From Holacanthus passer (taxonomy: Eukaryota > Chordata > Actinopteri > Pomacanthidae), in assembly GCA_025331565.1 (NCBI GenBank), contig JAFREQ010000040.1, positions 451,501 through 515,500 on the forward strand: a stretch of DNA of 64,000 bases, read 5' to 3'. Below the pieces are notes generated by a model. The model had not been told where the DNA came from. It saw nothing but the letters and a program-made list of their open reading frames with translations, and did not search any database. Shown here piece by piece: positions 32,201 through 46,404 of this stretch (the first letter of the stretch is position 1; every line of letters begins with the position of its first letter). The translations under genes were made by a program, and so were the position numbers.

Positions 32201-35200
32201 AATGAAAATCACGTATTAGTGACAAACCACAAACAAGATGTTAAATGAACTTTGATTTGCATTTGGATTTAATGACATAAGCAGTTTCTCTGTTTTTTTC
32301 TCACCGAGCACGAGTCCTCCCAGTCTTTGTCTTTCATCCATATCATCTTGGGCAGCATAAAGTATCACATTAAACTGAGAAAGTCCTGGCTATATTTTCT
32401 CCATTTCTGCTGTCCATCAAAGCTGCAAGTTGTAGCAGCTTGTTATCTCGTCCTAGTCACCATTTGAAGAGTCATGTCCTTTCATAGATTTGTCTCTAAA
32501 AGTACTGATGTAACAGTCTTACACTGAAAAATAGCAAACTATAGAAAATAGTATAGTGGCCCCTTTAAGCCCTCCTGCATCTGAACGTAAGTGTTTGTTC
32601 CATGTGTGAAATCATTATAAAATACCTCATGAGGTGCATTGCATTGAAAATGATGAAACTGTGATGATTTCTTCCTTGAAGAAATATGTAGTCTCTTACT
32701 GCAGATGCTGAACCTGCATCATATATCATCTCCATGATAACAGTTTGTGTACAGAGGCGAAGGCCGGTGTCCCTGATTAGTGAGTGTGTTGAGGTATGTG
32801 GTAACTCACCCTGGAGAAACTCTCCCAGAATGTCAGATTAGTCTTCAGCAACAGCGAGCGTTCGGCCTGTTTCATTAAAATGTGAAAGGAACCCCGAACA
32901 AGGAAAGTGTCAGAAAGTCTGGTGTAACTTCTTGGCTGTGGAGGATTTCTTTGTGCCCACAACTCTGATATTTTACCTTGAACATAGTTTGACTACAAAA
33001 CAAGTATCACAGGAACACACATACACACAAACACACAAAGTCCGAATCCTTGTGTGCGGTAGAGGTGTGAAGTCAAATTAATGGCAGCCCTTCCTCTTTA
33101 GCCTCATTATCAGTGCTGGGAGCCTCACCTGTCCAAGAAGAAGCCGGCAGTCATTCGTCATCCTGTCCTTCAGTCTGACTGACTGTCACTCATGCACACA
33201 CACACACATACACACAAACACACACACGCACAGATAGACAGAGACTCAGATGCAGTAAAGTAGATACACGCATATACAGAGACACACACACAGCGACGGT
33301 GCCACAGGTGTGTCCATGTTCTAATGAGGATTTATTGGCTGTACTTACTTCCACAACGCCTTCAGGAAGTGGTTTCCAGCCAGATGCCTGTGTAACAAAC
33401 AGTCTGATCGCACTAGCCGTCCCATTTGTAGTGTATCTGGCAGGTTTTTGGTGCTGTTGTGTAAGATAAGATAAGATATTCCTTTATTAGTCCCACAATA
33501 GGGAAATTTCCAAACCAGGTAATTTGATATGAGCAGCATAAGATCATCAGTCATTTTCATTTTTGACGGACGTTTACCAAAAATACCCAGATTGTTTTTT
33601 CAGAGAAGAGTTTTCTTTTGTCTAGACACAACTGAAAGTTTCCTGCAGCAAAAATATTCCATCTACTCTTGTTTACAGTAAATTATGTCCTTGTGCAACG
33701 AGCAAACGTAGAATGTCTTACCGTTTACTGAGCCGCCCATTATACATTTTTAGTCAATGAAAACACGAGAAATGGTTAAATCACAAAGTCCTTGTTTTGC
33801 ACAGTTTCATCATTTTCAGTATTTAGTGATATTGTTAGACTTTGTTTAAAGACCCATGATTGTCTAAACTGATTTTCACCAAATTTTAATCTTCAAAACA
33901 CGCTTCCTCCAAGTGTTACCATCCATTCATCCGTCATCAATCTCTCAGATCACTGAGGCCTATATTTTCATGTCAGTCCACACCAAGTCAGTGAGACACG
34001 TCTGTGTTTCATGTCAGTGCACCACTCATGTTTTTATGACTATTTTCCCCCCTTCGCACCCGGTGAAGCGAAGGCATACAGTCATATAGGAGGCCATTTG
34101 CTATGAGCAGGGTGGTATGTAAAGACCCACACTGCAGTTCAGTACAATAATATGTACTGTATGTATCTAAAATGCAGTGTTACATTTTTGTCATCTGGTC
34201 AAAACATCCGAAGGAAAGAGGTAACCGCTCTCTGGTTTGATTAACGCTGCTACATGCAGAGCATGAACCTGACGACCTGATGTAGTGCAATCCTAAACCC
34301 CAAACCATAATCCTGCATCACTCAGTCGACATTGTTTTTGTGGAGAGAAATGGCCTCCTTGTTCCCTCAGAATGATGAATTTAATAACAGCCTGTGAATG
34401 CTTGGACCCCGCCGAATACAAGTATATTAGGATTTTTATAGTGGACGTGTGAATTCACGGCTATAAGGTTTTATTTCTCAAAGGCAGACAAAGGCAAACA
34501 TTGTTTTACTTTTATGCTGCTGACTTAGACTATGACCTTAAAACCAAGATGAGCTTTCATGTAAAGGTGCCTTTCCCAAAGTCCAAATAGTAAATTCATG
34601 CTTTGGGAAATGATGTGCGCTTGTATTAGATATCAGATAATCTGGTCATGACATCTACTGCAGATGTGATGGAGGTTCTGTCCTCATCGCAGCCACCAAC
34701 AGCATGTCAACGTTTAATAAACAAGACATTAAATTATGTTTCCAGTCTGTTTCACCTCTGACTGGTCAGAAGTGTGGTTTTTGCACTGGGGCTCAGCAAA
34801 ACACAAGATTTGCATGGGGAGAGTTTTAGTGTCAATAATGATGGAAGTGCTGTTTAAAAAGTGTTTTTGGACTAAGTGTGAAGCGAGTTTTAGATGGAGT
34901 GTGATTGCTCGAACTGTAAAGCCAATTTAATGGCTGGAGTGGACATGTAAAGATTCCTGGGTGGTGCAGATTGAGGCAAACTGCATGAGCTAAACTGAAC
35001 AAAAAGTTTGCATTTGTGGAAATAACATGTGGTAAAAATTCACTTAACATTCAGTCTGAACACACCAAAGGCTTTTCCACCCTGACAAGATCAAATTCAG
35101 GAAATAAAAATGTGGTAGCATGAAATTGCACTGAAGATAAAGGATTTAAACTACACTGAATCTTACACTGTGTAATAGCACCGTGGAAATATGCCATTAT

Positions 35201-38200
35201 CTTTTACATACTTAATTGAAATGTTTTTTTTTCTGACCATGTAAAATATAATAACGTCTTCTAAAAACGCATGATTTCAGATTTCTTGTAGCTGTACTGC
35301 AAATTACTTTGCTGTGAAGAGTTTCCCTCCACCTCTCATTTGCATGCCTTTAAATGGAAATTAGGCCGATATTGGAACCTGCACAAGAGCGTTAACACAC
35401 TAAAATCTATTACATGCATGTGTGTGATATGTTTATGCTAATTTGGTGTCACCTGATCGGAGACGAGCGTAGAAGAGGCTTGTTGATGTAGAGGTGCCGC
35501 CTGCAGCATTCAGCGAAGCATGGAAGTACTTTCTGTCTCTCTCACACATCCTGAAGCACACACACACACACACTCGTGCATGCACACCACCTCCTTTATT
35601 TTGCCTCGGCCCTCCTGGGACTGGAAGTGATGATGATCTGCAGTAATTGAGGAAGACGTATGTTGAATGCGGAAGGAGAGAGGAGGTACTGGAGGGCGGA
35701 GGAAAGTGTAAACTGCTGATGCAGATTTTGTACCAAAACGCCTCTTGGTACCGTTAATTGACAGCCACTCAGTCTCCCAAGGGTTGATGGACATGAAAAT
35801 GTGTGAGTTGTAGCACACCGAGCCTTTTTTCTCTCCCTCTGCCTCCAGCAACTAAAGACAGGAAAACGTTGCAGGAGTAATTATAAAAGTAATCTCTGTA
35901 GAGTTTATAAAGAAAACTCAAGCTTAATAGCGTTTGTGTAAAGTTGAGAGCAGTCAATGAAAAAGCTGAAATTCTTGACATAGGTAAAACAGCTGTAGAA
36001 GTGCATTTGCCATTTTTCTTTTGTGTGTGTGTGTGTTGGTGCATACGTAAATGTGTATGTGAGTGTGTGTGATGGCCCACTCAGGGGAATGTGTTTTATA
36101 TGCTAATTTTGTTAATGTGTATAAGCTGCTCCAGCCCATTCTCATTAGGTTTTCATTAGTCTCTTTTATGGAAATGCACAGTGACTATACTGCGGAGCAT
36201 CGCCTGCACCAGCCCGGCTGCCTGACAGTAAACAGAGCTGTTTCCTCACACCGACGCCTCGGCCCGTCTGTGTCACCGAGCCCACAGACAGTCGATGGGT
36301 GGAAACGGTATTAAAAAAAAAGTTCTTAATTCAGTCCAGTGTTGAGATTGAATCTTGTTTTTCTTAATGAAGATAAGGTGAAGTGAGATAAAAGAGAAAC
36401 TTGGGCAGTTTTTTTTTTCTTGGTGCAGTTTCAAACCAGATGGATCAGTCTGCTTTGATTTACTGGTATTGATCAGCCAACATGTCAGCAACAGCGAATA
36501 CATCAAGATACTTTTGTGATACAGAGCAGTAAAACCTTTAAATGAATACTTTCGTATTTTAATTTCTACTGAGAGATTTAAAGATCAATATCAGTTTTAT
36601 CTCTGCTGTATGTGTTCCATACAGAGCTGCTCATGGCCTGCTTAGCCTGGCACTGAAAATAAACTGGAAGCCAGAGGAAACAGCTGGTGAAGCTTGTCTT
36701 CCAACCATTTCAAAGGTGTCTCTACTCTTAATGCTGTTTTGGACACAACTTAAAGGAATCTTCCCATCTGGCTTTCAGTAGCAAATACACAGTTTCCCAA
36801 ATGTGTGTTCGGGAGTCAATGCAACATTAAATGGCATCGATGTAATTTGTGGTGCAACAGGCCCAGTTGTTTTGTCTCAGGTTATGTTTTCTTCTCATAT
36901 ATGATTGACCCGTCTTGCACTGTAGGCCTGCAAACATTTTAATTGTAATCAAAAGCTTTAAAATCATTGCTGAGACACTGTTGGCCCGAGTTGGATGGAA
37001 ATGACGGATATTATATTTGTGTTCTCCTGATTTAAATATCAACACTGACTGGCCTGAAGGATGCTTTTGTATCATCAAGTCTTGGCTTTACTTGCAGTAG
37101 GTGTGGATGTAGACGTCTTCTGTAGCTGTCTGTACGTCAGATGGTCTGAAATTGAACACTGTTACAACCCAAAACTGCTTCATCATCCAGTTTTGATTAA
37201 ACTTTCAGGGATGACACAGATTACCTGCATCATTCCGGAGTCATGTTCACTGATGGATAATTATTGCTGATTTTTCATGTAGAGGTTTGTAATTAACATT
37301 GCAGATGTATAAATGAGGGAGGTGTGATACATGCCGCTGGGAGGACAGCTGGGGGAGGGGGGCAGTAATCCTGGAGCATTGTTGACGATAAAAGTCAGGT
37401 GTGACTCTGCTTTCAGGCATCTCTCTCTCTGTCATATCCTCTTTCCTTCAAGTGAAGCAGTGTCCCGTGAAATTGGGATCTAAATTACGAGGCCGCTGCG
37501 CTCTGTGCGAGGGTTTTAAAAACGACCGCCGCTAAGGACATCGGCTGGACCACAGCAGTCAGCAGCAGACGAGCCGCCGGCCTGACTTTGGTTCGAGACC
37601 GGGCTTCTCTTGATAAACAGAGAGAATGTTTCCCTTTATCGCCTCGCGGAGGATGACTCGGTTATATCGGCTTCATCGCTGTCATCATTATCAGCTCGGG
37701 CCCATGACAGAGATGGTGACGATTTTGGACTTCGAGTTATAAATCAGGGCTGTTTCCCCTGTTTGTCTGCTGCTTGCTCTTCTCTCCTCTCTCCAATAAA
37801 AGCTTGTCTTTATTTGAATAATAAGGCTCTTATCTCTGTGAATTGCTATTCCGCTGGCCACTGCATTCTCGCTATATCTCGCTCTTCCTCCCTACTTTTT
37901 CTCCATCATACAACCCCCCCACCTTATCTTCTGTCCCGGCTCTCACCTCTCCTTGTCCCCTTTCCTCTCCATTGAAGACAAAGTATAGACATAGGATTTG
38001 GATTCTTAAACAGAACTCAATAAACGGGATTTTGTTTTCTTATTTTCGACACATCTAGCTCTCAAATGCAGTGGAAGGCGAGCCATTTCCCAAATATTAA
38101 ACCTCCCTGAAATTAAAATGCACCACAATAACACTCTAGTAGTAAAGCTCTTTATCATTTTGATTGCTTGGTCTGTAATAAAACTCTTGATTAAAAAGTT

Positions 38201-40203
38201 GTAAATGAAAATTTGGGAATGAAAGAAGAGACAGTTTTATGAGTAATGTCCCGATAAAGACCAGTCTGTTGACTAATTCTTCTTACTTGTATTATTGGTC
38301 TGCTGTAAACAGACTGGTTTCTTGCTTTACTTTTGCTTATTATAACTTTGGTTTTATTTTTGGCTAATGGCATTGTACTCATAAATGTAATTGCCTAGAT
38401 CTTGAAATGTGGCATCGCAGCTGGAGGTAAATCCAACATGGCTGCAAACACCTGCTGTCAGAAGGTCTGGCAGGTTGTAAACAGGTAAATCAAAATGAGT
38501 TGGAAGAAAATCAGAATTTTTAGTGATTACACAAACTGTCTGTTCTAAACATCCAGCACAGTTTACAGACTGACTTCCTGGATCAACTTTGACCTGCTGT
38601 ACTTGGCGTGGTGCATTTTTTCTGTGTAGTGGGATTATTAGCAACTCTCATTGGTTTTACTTCCAAATAAAGTGTTTTAGATTATCTGGCAAAATTGTCA
38701 TCTTGTTTACTGGTGATAATCTGACCGATCGTGTTTGTTGCATTGTTGGACCTATTGTTAAGTTGCCATGTTCTGAGATGTTTGACTATTTTATTTTATC
38801 ATAACTAATAAAACTAATGGTCTGAGCTACGAAAATAAGATCCAGCTTGTAATAATTAGCTTCCTTGAGCACTTTCTCTTTTCTTTATTCTGGACATATA
38901 AAACTGTTCAAACTACAGAATAAGGAACATTGTCCCGTCATGAGTAAGTGTTAATGTGATTTATCCCAGAATGAATTTGTGGTTAAAAAATAGCACTCAG
39001 TAAATTAGAAGTGCACCAGAAATCCAAACCAAGGCCTGTAAGTCTTTGTAGATCTGGAAGGAAAATGATGGCAACCAATTATCCGGATTGAAAACTGAAC
39101 TGGTTGTGCATTCGTAATTATTTTCCTTGTGCTCTTGTTTTGATCCTAGAACACATATCTGATGGGTGTTGTTGTTCCTGAAGGACTCAGTCAGTGCTGT
39201 CACAGCTTTGAAAGGACTGATATGGGTCATCAATTACAGTAAAATGTGCATGTCGTGATTTTGCTCTGCATCCTTGTCCCAGATGGAGATCCACATCCCA
39301 TATGTTGGAACCCACCCAAATGTCGCGTGCACAAATACCATATTGGTAGGGGCAAGCGTTGCAGCTCGGGCTTCCACGATTGGTTGAGCTGCTGGTTGGA
39401 GGGGTAGCTGGTAGGAAAAGCCATTTGTCAGCAGTATCTGCCACTCAGGTCGAAGCCAACAAGATGTGGACAAAACTCAATTTCAGCATTAATGGAATAA
39501 TACCACGGTTAATGTGCCGTCCGCTGGAGCAGAACACAAGGTCAACCCAGGGTCAAACCTCTGGATGCTGGGTGGCAGAGCACGTGGACACATCACGGTT
39601 AATTCAGATTTCCGCCATAGTGATGTTGAATTAAAAAATAATTGCATTGTCCAGCGCTTCCTTAGTCTTCACCCTGCGTGCGTTTATTACCTGCCTGTCA
39701 AAGATACCAGATGAGATGTTGTGCGAACTGAGCTTTTTTTTTTTCTCTCTTCAGTAAACTTGAAGACACCAGAATAATAATGTGTGTTTCCTGTCTTTCC
39801 AGGGTTACTTCTTGCTGTTTGAGTCCATGTTGGATTCTGTCCTGTACGCCAGAGACCTCTACCTGGCTGACACTGGCTCAGGTAGGTCGCATCTTCTCCT
39901 CGAGATAAAATTTAAGGCAGCACAAAGGATTGTTACATCAGAATCTTTTCTTTCTTTTCTAAAAAAAAAAAATATATATATATCAGCTCTAAGGTATATG
40001 ACATATGTAAGAGCTGCACAGACACAATTATTTTTCTTCAGGCTTTGTCATTTAATTTCTCCATAATGTAGTTTGTGAATAATTAATTAATTTTAAGAGC
40101 GATGACACTTTTACATTTTTTTGAAAAGTATTGGAGTCAAAATAATAAAGAACCTTTATAGACGATAGTTTGACACATGCACACCATTTTCTTTAGAGAT
40201 TGG

Positions 40204-40269
<66 letters not shown>

Positions 40270-40403
40270 AGTCAGTCAGTCAGTCTCCTGGGTCGTCCCA
40301 TCCCACCACCGACCAGATTTAATGGCTTGTGCCAAATGTGACCCAACTAAGGAACGGTTCCACCACACTGCCTTTAGTGGCTCCCTTGGACATGAGGGAG
40401 AGG

Positions 40404-40460
<57 letters not shown>

Positions 40461-43400
40461 TGGACAGCCGGAATGGCCGCACCTACAGAGACAGATCTGT
40501 TAGCGAGGGAGATTGGACAGGCGAAGGTGTGACCAGAGAAAGTGACAGGTCAGAGGACACCGTATGGTTCGTCATGAGCCTTTAACCCTGATGCTCCCAA
40601 CACGGGCTTCTCTCCCTGGATCTGCTGTCAGCCAGCTCTGCAGGAAGTAAAGAGAAAACAAAACCAGGAATAAATTCTGGCAGCACCATTGACTTCAACC
40701 CATGTAGCACCGGGTGCCCTCTGCTGCTGTGATGTGAAAACATGAAATGAAAATGAGAAAGTTTTTTCAAAGCTCTAACCTAAAACACTCTCTACATATT
40801 CTCAGTTATACATTCATAATGCTTTTATTTTGATTATGTGCATTTAACAGTGGTGGAACCAAATGACTTTATTTTTCCATAACTGCACAAAAGGCTGTGT
40901 GATATGATGATATGTATAGTGTGACGATAGAAAAATGTCTGTCGTTTCATATTATGCTCTATCATCTATTTTGTTGTGTCATGTGCAAATGCTCTTTACA
41001 GCAATATTTTTTTGCTTTCCTCTGCACGGATGCATTCAGGAAATTTGCATGAAGGCAACACAAACTAACAAAGAGGAGAGTGAACATGACACAGAATGGG
41101 GAAATTCCCAACAGGAGGAGGACTCCGACCAGCCAAGACAAAATGAGGAGCTCGTACTTGAAAGAGGGGCTGCTTCTGTTGCGTGGACGTGGTTTAATAT
41201 GAAAATCTGACACAGACCAGAAAAACCATCCTTTACAAACTGTGCCCCACACACTGGTCCTGATGAACTACAATCTGACCAGTTAAATATTCTGGACTTC
41301 TGGACTGTGAGCTGATTGGTTGTTTGAATTTCTGCTTTCATACCATTGGTTACAGCTATTGAACAGCTGTGAAGTTATAAACTGAGACGTTTTTTTCATT
41401 GAAAATTATAAGTGTAGGTCAGTAATAGATTTATCGCTGATTTGATAAATTCAGTGTATTTCCCATGTCTGATTCAGCGCGCATGGTGCCAGGCACTGAA
41501 AAGCGGTCAGCTGCCTGGAGTGGAAGCTCCTCCATGTTGTAGTTTTGTTCAGAAGTAAACATGCCCAGAGCGGTTTTAATGTGCAAATCTGTGAAGCAAA
41601 TACTCCAACAGCCAGACTGCACCTTAATGCATCAACCGGAAGAAAGATACACACCACAACTTTTTAATTTATTGCATGTTGATCCTAATGCAGCACTTAT
41701 GTCACATTAGATTTATCAACTGCTATTCTTAAGTTTATTTTCAGATTTCGAGTGTGTGCACACGCCTGTGCTGAGTTATTAGTCCGGCCCTGCAGCACTG
41801 CTGCTGTATGTGTGTTTAAGCTACATTAGTGGAGAGTTACAGCGGCTCTCTCATTCTCCCCACTACATTAACCTCCCCTTCATCCTTAAATGTGTCCCCG
41901 CATGCCTGGCACAGCGCAGCGTCCAGGGAAAAGGGATCTGTTTTGTCCCGTGCCCCCTCCCGCTCCGTCTTTCCCTCTTTCACCGCCGACCAATGGGGGA
42001 GATGGAGAGAGCAAGAGAAGAAGGTGGAGGGGGGGACATGACAAACGGGCTGTGAGCAGCGAGTCGAGAAGGACGCAGATGTCAAAGCCATGAATCTGGG
42101 GACGCCCGTGTACCCCCCTCCCCCTTCTTCCTCTTCATCTTTCTCCCTCTCCATCCACACCACAGCACCCCCTCCTTCGTCTATCCTTCTCTCTGTCTCC
42201 ATTTCTTCCTCAGTGTGTCTCTCAGACGGGCCCGTCCCGATTCTGCCCAATCAGCAGCCCTCCCCCCCCTCCTCTCACCTGGCCCTCATAATTACTCACT
42301 CGGTTCAGTAATCAGAGTAAAATGAAGTGACAAATCTGCTGTTTGCCTGTGTATGTGTGTGTAAATATGCGTGTGCACAGTCATTAGGTTTGGTGACACT
42401 CACAGGGTCACAAGCAGGCTTCGGCTCATAATGAGAGGCCGTGAGTTGCCCATCACTGAGCTGTCGCCATCCATTCACACATTTTATGGCCCCATGTGTC
42501 AAAGGTTATGTGAGGTTGAGCACAAACGCACATGCCAGGCAAAATAAATAGGATGTGCCCATTGGAAGGCTTATATTTGTTAAATTATATAAAAAGTGGC
42601 ATAAAAAACTTTTCAGATTAGTTTCTCTGTTATCATTATGCTTTAAAGAGTAATTTTGGGAAATTTGGGAAACTAGTAGGAATCACTTTGTTTGTCTTCT
42701 TTCCTTCAGTAATGGTTATTTTGATAAAGATAAAACAATTTAATTCAGGCACCAAATCTATTATTTAGAAGAAGAAGAACATTAAGAAGAACATTTAAAG
42801 TCAATGTCCCCAAAGTGTTGCATGACAGGGGAGAATATTGTTGTAACCTTTTGTTTTCCAGTCTGCTCAGTGGTTCGAAAAAATAAGTTTTAACTGATTT
42901 GTCCATCCATAGTATGTTCGCTGATATTTCATGACCCAATTCCAACAGTCTGGACCAACCTTCTATTTCTAATTTGAAGTTTTATGAAGAGCTTTGCTAA
43001 AGCAATACGCCTGTTTATTCCAGTTTATCATAGACATTATTGTGCTTTTGACTCTGAAACAGGAACCTGTCTCTACTTCTATCTGCACAGATTTTAATGC
43101 GTGGCTTCCAATGATGGGTGATGTTCTCATTTAACAGTTACGCTGAGGTCTCTGTCTCTTTCTGCCCCTTCGGTCCTTGGTCTGCTTGAACCATTGTGCA
43201 GCGTTTTATTCTCCATCTACAAAACATTACTTTATTTGCAAACCCTTTAAACACAATAACATCTATTTGCAAAGAGGATTTTCTCCAACCTAAAAGCATG
43301 AAACAGTTTGCTGCTAGAAGTTATCATGATACCACGATCAGGCGTATTTGTCGTAACGGTAAACTATGCACATTCTTCTTTCTGACTGTCCTGAACATCT

Positions 43401-46352
43401 CTCACTGGGACAGACTCGTCCATTACTACTGTTGGCTTTAAGCTGTATGTTAAAATATTAGGTTTGATATATCCTCATAAGTGTATTCTGAAGTCTAGTT
43501 GAGGCCTGAGGCCTCTGTGCTGGCTAATGTTACTTCACAGTAGGGATACCAATGGCTTCAAGCCTCTCAGCTCTGGCTTAATCACCAAGCATATTAACCA
43601 TACAAAGGAATTTATTCAGATGTGAAAACACAATGAAAAGACATTAAGGCTCACGTTTAATGCTCATTTTAAGACGTGGGTAATGTTCATTCAGTCGACA
43701 GTGTTATGTAATATGAGGGCCAACAGTAATCACTGCCTATGCTCAGTCTTCTTTGAATATGAAACTGGAAACAGTTCCCCAGTGACTGACCGGCATCTTC
43801 CATCTTCTAAGAAAAATAGTTTTTCTGAGGCTGCAGGTTCAATCAGCTAAAAGCTTGTTTGACCAAAATGCAGCTACGGTGATTTTCAGCAGGAGTCATT
43901 TCTCTGAGGTGACAGAGACACTGTCAGCTGTGAAACCATGTGTCCAACTGTTCTGGCCACAAGCTTCAAAACCTTCAAAGTCATTCAAAAATACATGATT
44001 CCAGACCAAATTAGAATCTAATCTACCTCAGGTAATTAATCTGTGTTAGATTCCTCATTCTTTACCACCAAGCATTGTTATCATGTTGCTGGTAAATAAG
44101 AGAGGGAGCTAACGAGAGTGCCGGCAGAGTAATGTTATTATCGATGCTGTGCGACTTTCATTAGGACGCCTACCTGAAGTAATAAAGGGGATAATGGATA
44201 AGAGGACGTTAGTGGTTTCTTTTGTCTCTGTGCCTCCTCGAAGACCAAAATGAGGTGATCTCTGTTGTAATGTGATGTGCACAGAGAACGTTGACTCAGC
44301 TTGGAGTGTCAGTGAAGTGTCTCAAAATGTCTGCTATTTAAGGATCATCGCATTAAGGAGATGCTGCACAGCCTTGACCTTCCTTTTGAAAATGCAAATA
44401 AGAATTTATCAAGTATGTCATCATATTATCACATGAATGCAATTAGTTCATTTCTGTGACTTGACCCTTTTTTTTTTTTTTTTGTTGTACACTATAAGAC
44501 TTAAAGACACACATTTGCAAACTCTTGGATTTCAGACAATACTAAACTGTCGTAGCATGAGTTTGTTGGGTTCTGGTTTCTGCATGAGTTCAGCCATCTA
44601 GTGTTCAGAGCATAAAGTATAAGTTTGAAAGTAGGACAAAATGATTATCAGGCCATGTTTTGTGCACACGTGATGGATACATTCATTACAGCCGCCTCGT
44701 GAAATTGATGCAAAGCTCCGCACCCACAAGATGTTAAGGCGTTCTCTGATTAAATTTGTGGGATGGTTTTCAAACCATTACATTTGTTGATATTAAGCAC
44801 GTCTCAGCGCTGAGATTAGACATTTCTGGGAGCAGAATTTGCCCATCCTCTCCTTTAGTTATGATTAATGATCTTTTGTTTGGAGCAAAATAAATCCCTG
44901 AAGGGACTGACTCACCTCTGACCTGACATCCTTACAATGGTTGAGCAGACTCAAACTGCTTTTTGAGATGCAGTGACATCAAAAAATATGTCTGCGATAC
45001 ATTTGTTTGGTGTTGGTGATGATAACCCCCGTCTCTCACCAGGATGGTTGTTGACGACAACCAACTTCTGAGTCGATGCTGACACTGGTTTTGTTCCAGC
45101 GTTCCCAGACTGCTGAGCTACTTCCCTTGCTCCTCTCTTCTCTCCACAGTCTATCCAGACCTCTGTAACATCAGCCTGGCAGCAGTCGGAGACACGCAGA
45201 AGCACCAAGACCGCATTGCATTCTGGGACGACGTGTATGGCTTCGACATGTCGTGCATGAAGAAGGCCGTGGTGCCTGAGGCCGTGGTGGAGGTGGTGCA
45301 GGCAGACACGCTCATCTCTGAACCTACAGTCATACAGGTAAACACGCTCATGTGTCGCAACATTCAACCTACAGTGCAGTGGTCCAATAATAAGACTGAC
45401 ATTTGAAACTGCAAGGCCATATTGATCAATATTTCTAATCTCTACAGCTTTGCATATCATTGGATATTTTGGCTGGACTTAATAAGAAGATGTGAATGTA
45501 CAGTATGACAAGAATTAACCACTAGAGATACGTGTTTTCCAACAAGTGAAATTAGGAGTTCAAACGTGTTAACTTGCGTAACTCAATTGTGTAAGTCAGG
45601 CTAAAGTTGTATAAACTCCATCTTGCTCTGTACTGAACTTTTCTGCTGAGGACTGAGAAAACATTCTTGTATTTTTTTTGGTAAGAACATTTATGTTGAT
45701 TGAGCATTGGTTGGTTGGGGGTTGGGCTTCTCCATTGCTGTTTGTTTGTTTTTTACTGGGGACAAAATTCTTTGTTTTTTGGACTTTTCTCTAATCTTTG
45801 ATTCTTTCTTGTGAAATACTGTCTAGTGTTCCACAGAACATTTCTCAAATCAAACATCCAGACAAGACTAAATCTCCTTCTAAACTGCTTACAAAATAAA
45901 GACAAGCAACCTTCGCTTGTCCATTCTTCTTTTAAAGGGTGATTTTGACAGTCTGCAATGCATCTGGGTTTGCAAAGCACTTGTTTTTCAAAGATGACAT
46001 TCAGATGTCACCAACCATTATGGTAAACAAAATATAAAAGACAAGCATCAAATATTTCTGCCAGAGGCCGAAATGAAACTTTCAGTGCAGACTCTTTTTT
46101 TCTGCAGCAGTGTGGATCAGAGTGGATTCTACCATCTGTGGATGACACTAACTACCCAATATTTGTTATTTAACACCTGTATCAGCTTGATGTATTGACA
46201 AACCAATATGTCGGTCTGATCCTAATGTACAAGGATGTTGGAAGCTACAAATAGGTGGAATTGAGTTTGCAGTTTGGACCAAGCTGTTAGGCAATAGACA
46301 GAGAATGAGAGCAGGAGTTAGCTGTGGAGAGAGAGAGATAGGGCCCTGAAGG

Positions 46353-46404
<52 letters not shown>

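Larger units (their letters stand above)
27105..39802. other. PRMT3 intron 10 (12.7 kb)
   Basis: The largest intron. It holds a GATAA-tail repeat (33462-33511), an AG tract (30154-30176), an interrupted AC tract (30390-30430), a 22-base T run (28856-28877), and complex islands at about 28270-28640, 31720-32110 and 37430-37830. No open frame resembles a known protein. Confidence 0.8.
39882..45149. other. PRMT3 intron 11 (5.3 kb)
   Basis: Begins with a strong pair of facing microsatellites (40206-40268 and 40405-40456). It contains a pyrimidine-rich GC block at about 41780-42320, a smaller complex block at about 44090-44230, and a T run at 44468-44483. No gene was recognised. Confidence 0.8.

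Noticed and set aside
37589..37600. GGTTCGAGACC resembling a tRNA B box
   Set aside because: No A box, no acceptor stem and no T-run terminator, so not a tRNA gene.
41780..42320. Pyrimidine/GC-rich block in PRMT3 intron 11 with overlapping frames up to 137 codons
   Set aside because: Frames occur in several registers on both strands with biased Ser/Pro or Glu/Gly content, which is compositional bias rather than a gene.
44951..45460. A 169-codon minus-strand open frame over PRMT3 exon 12
   Set aside because: It is the antisense shadow of a conserved coding exon with no independent features.
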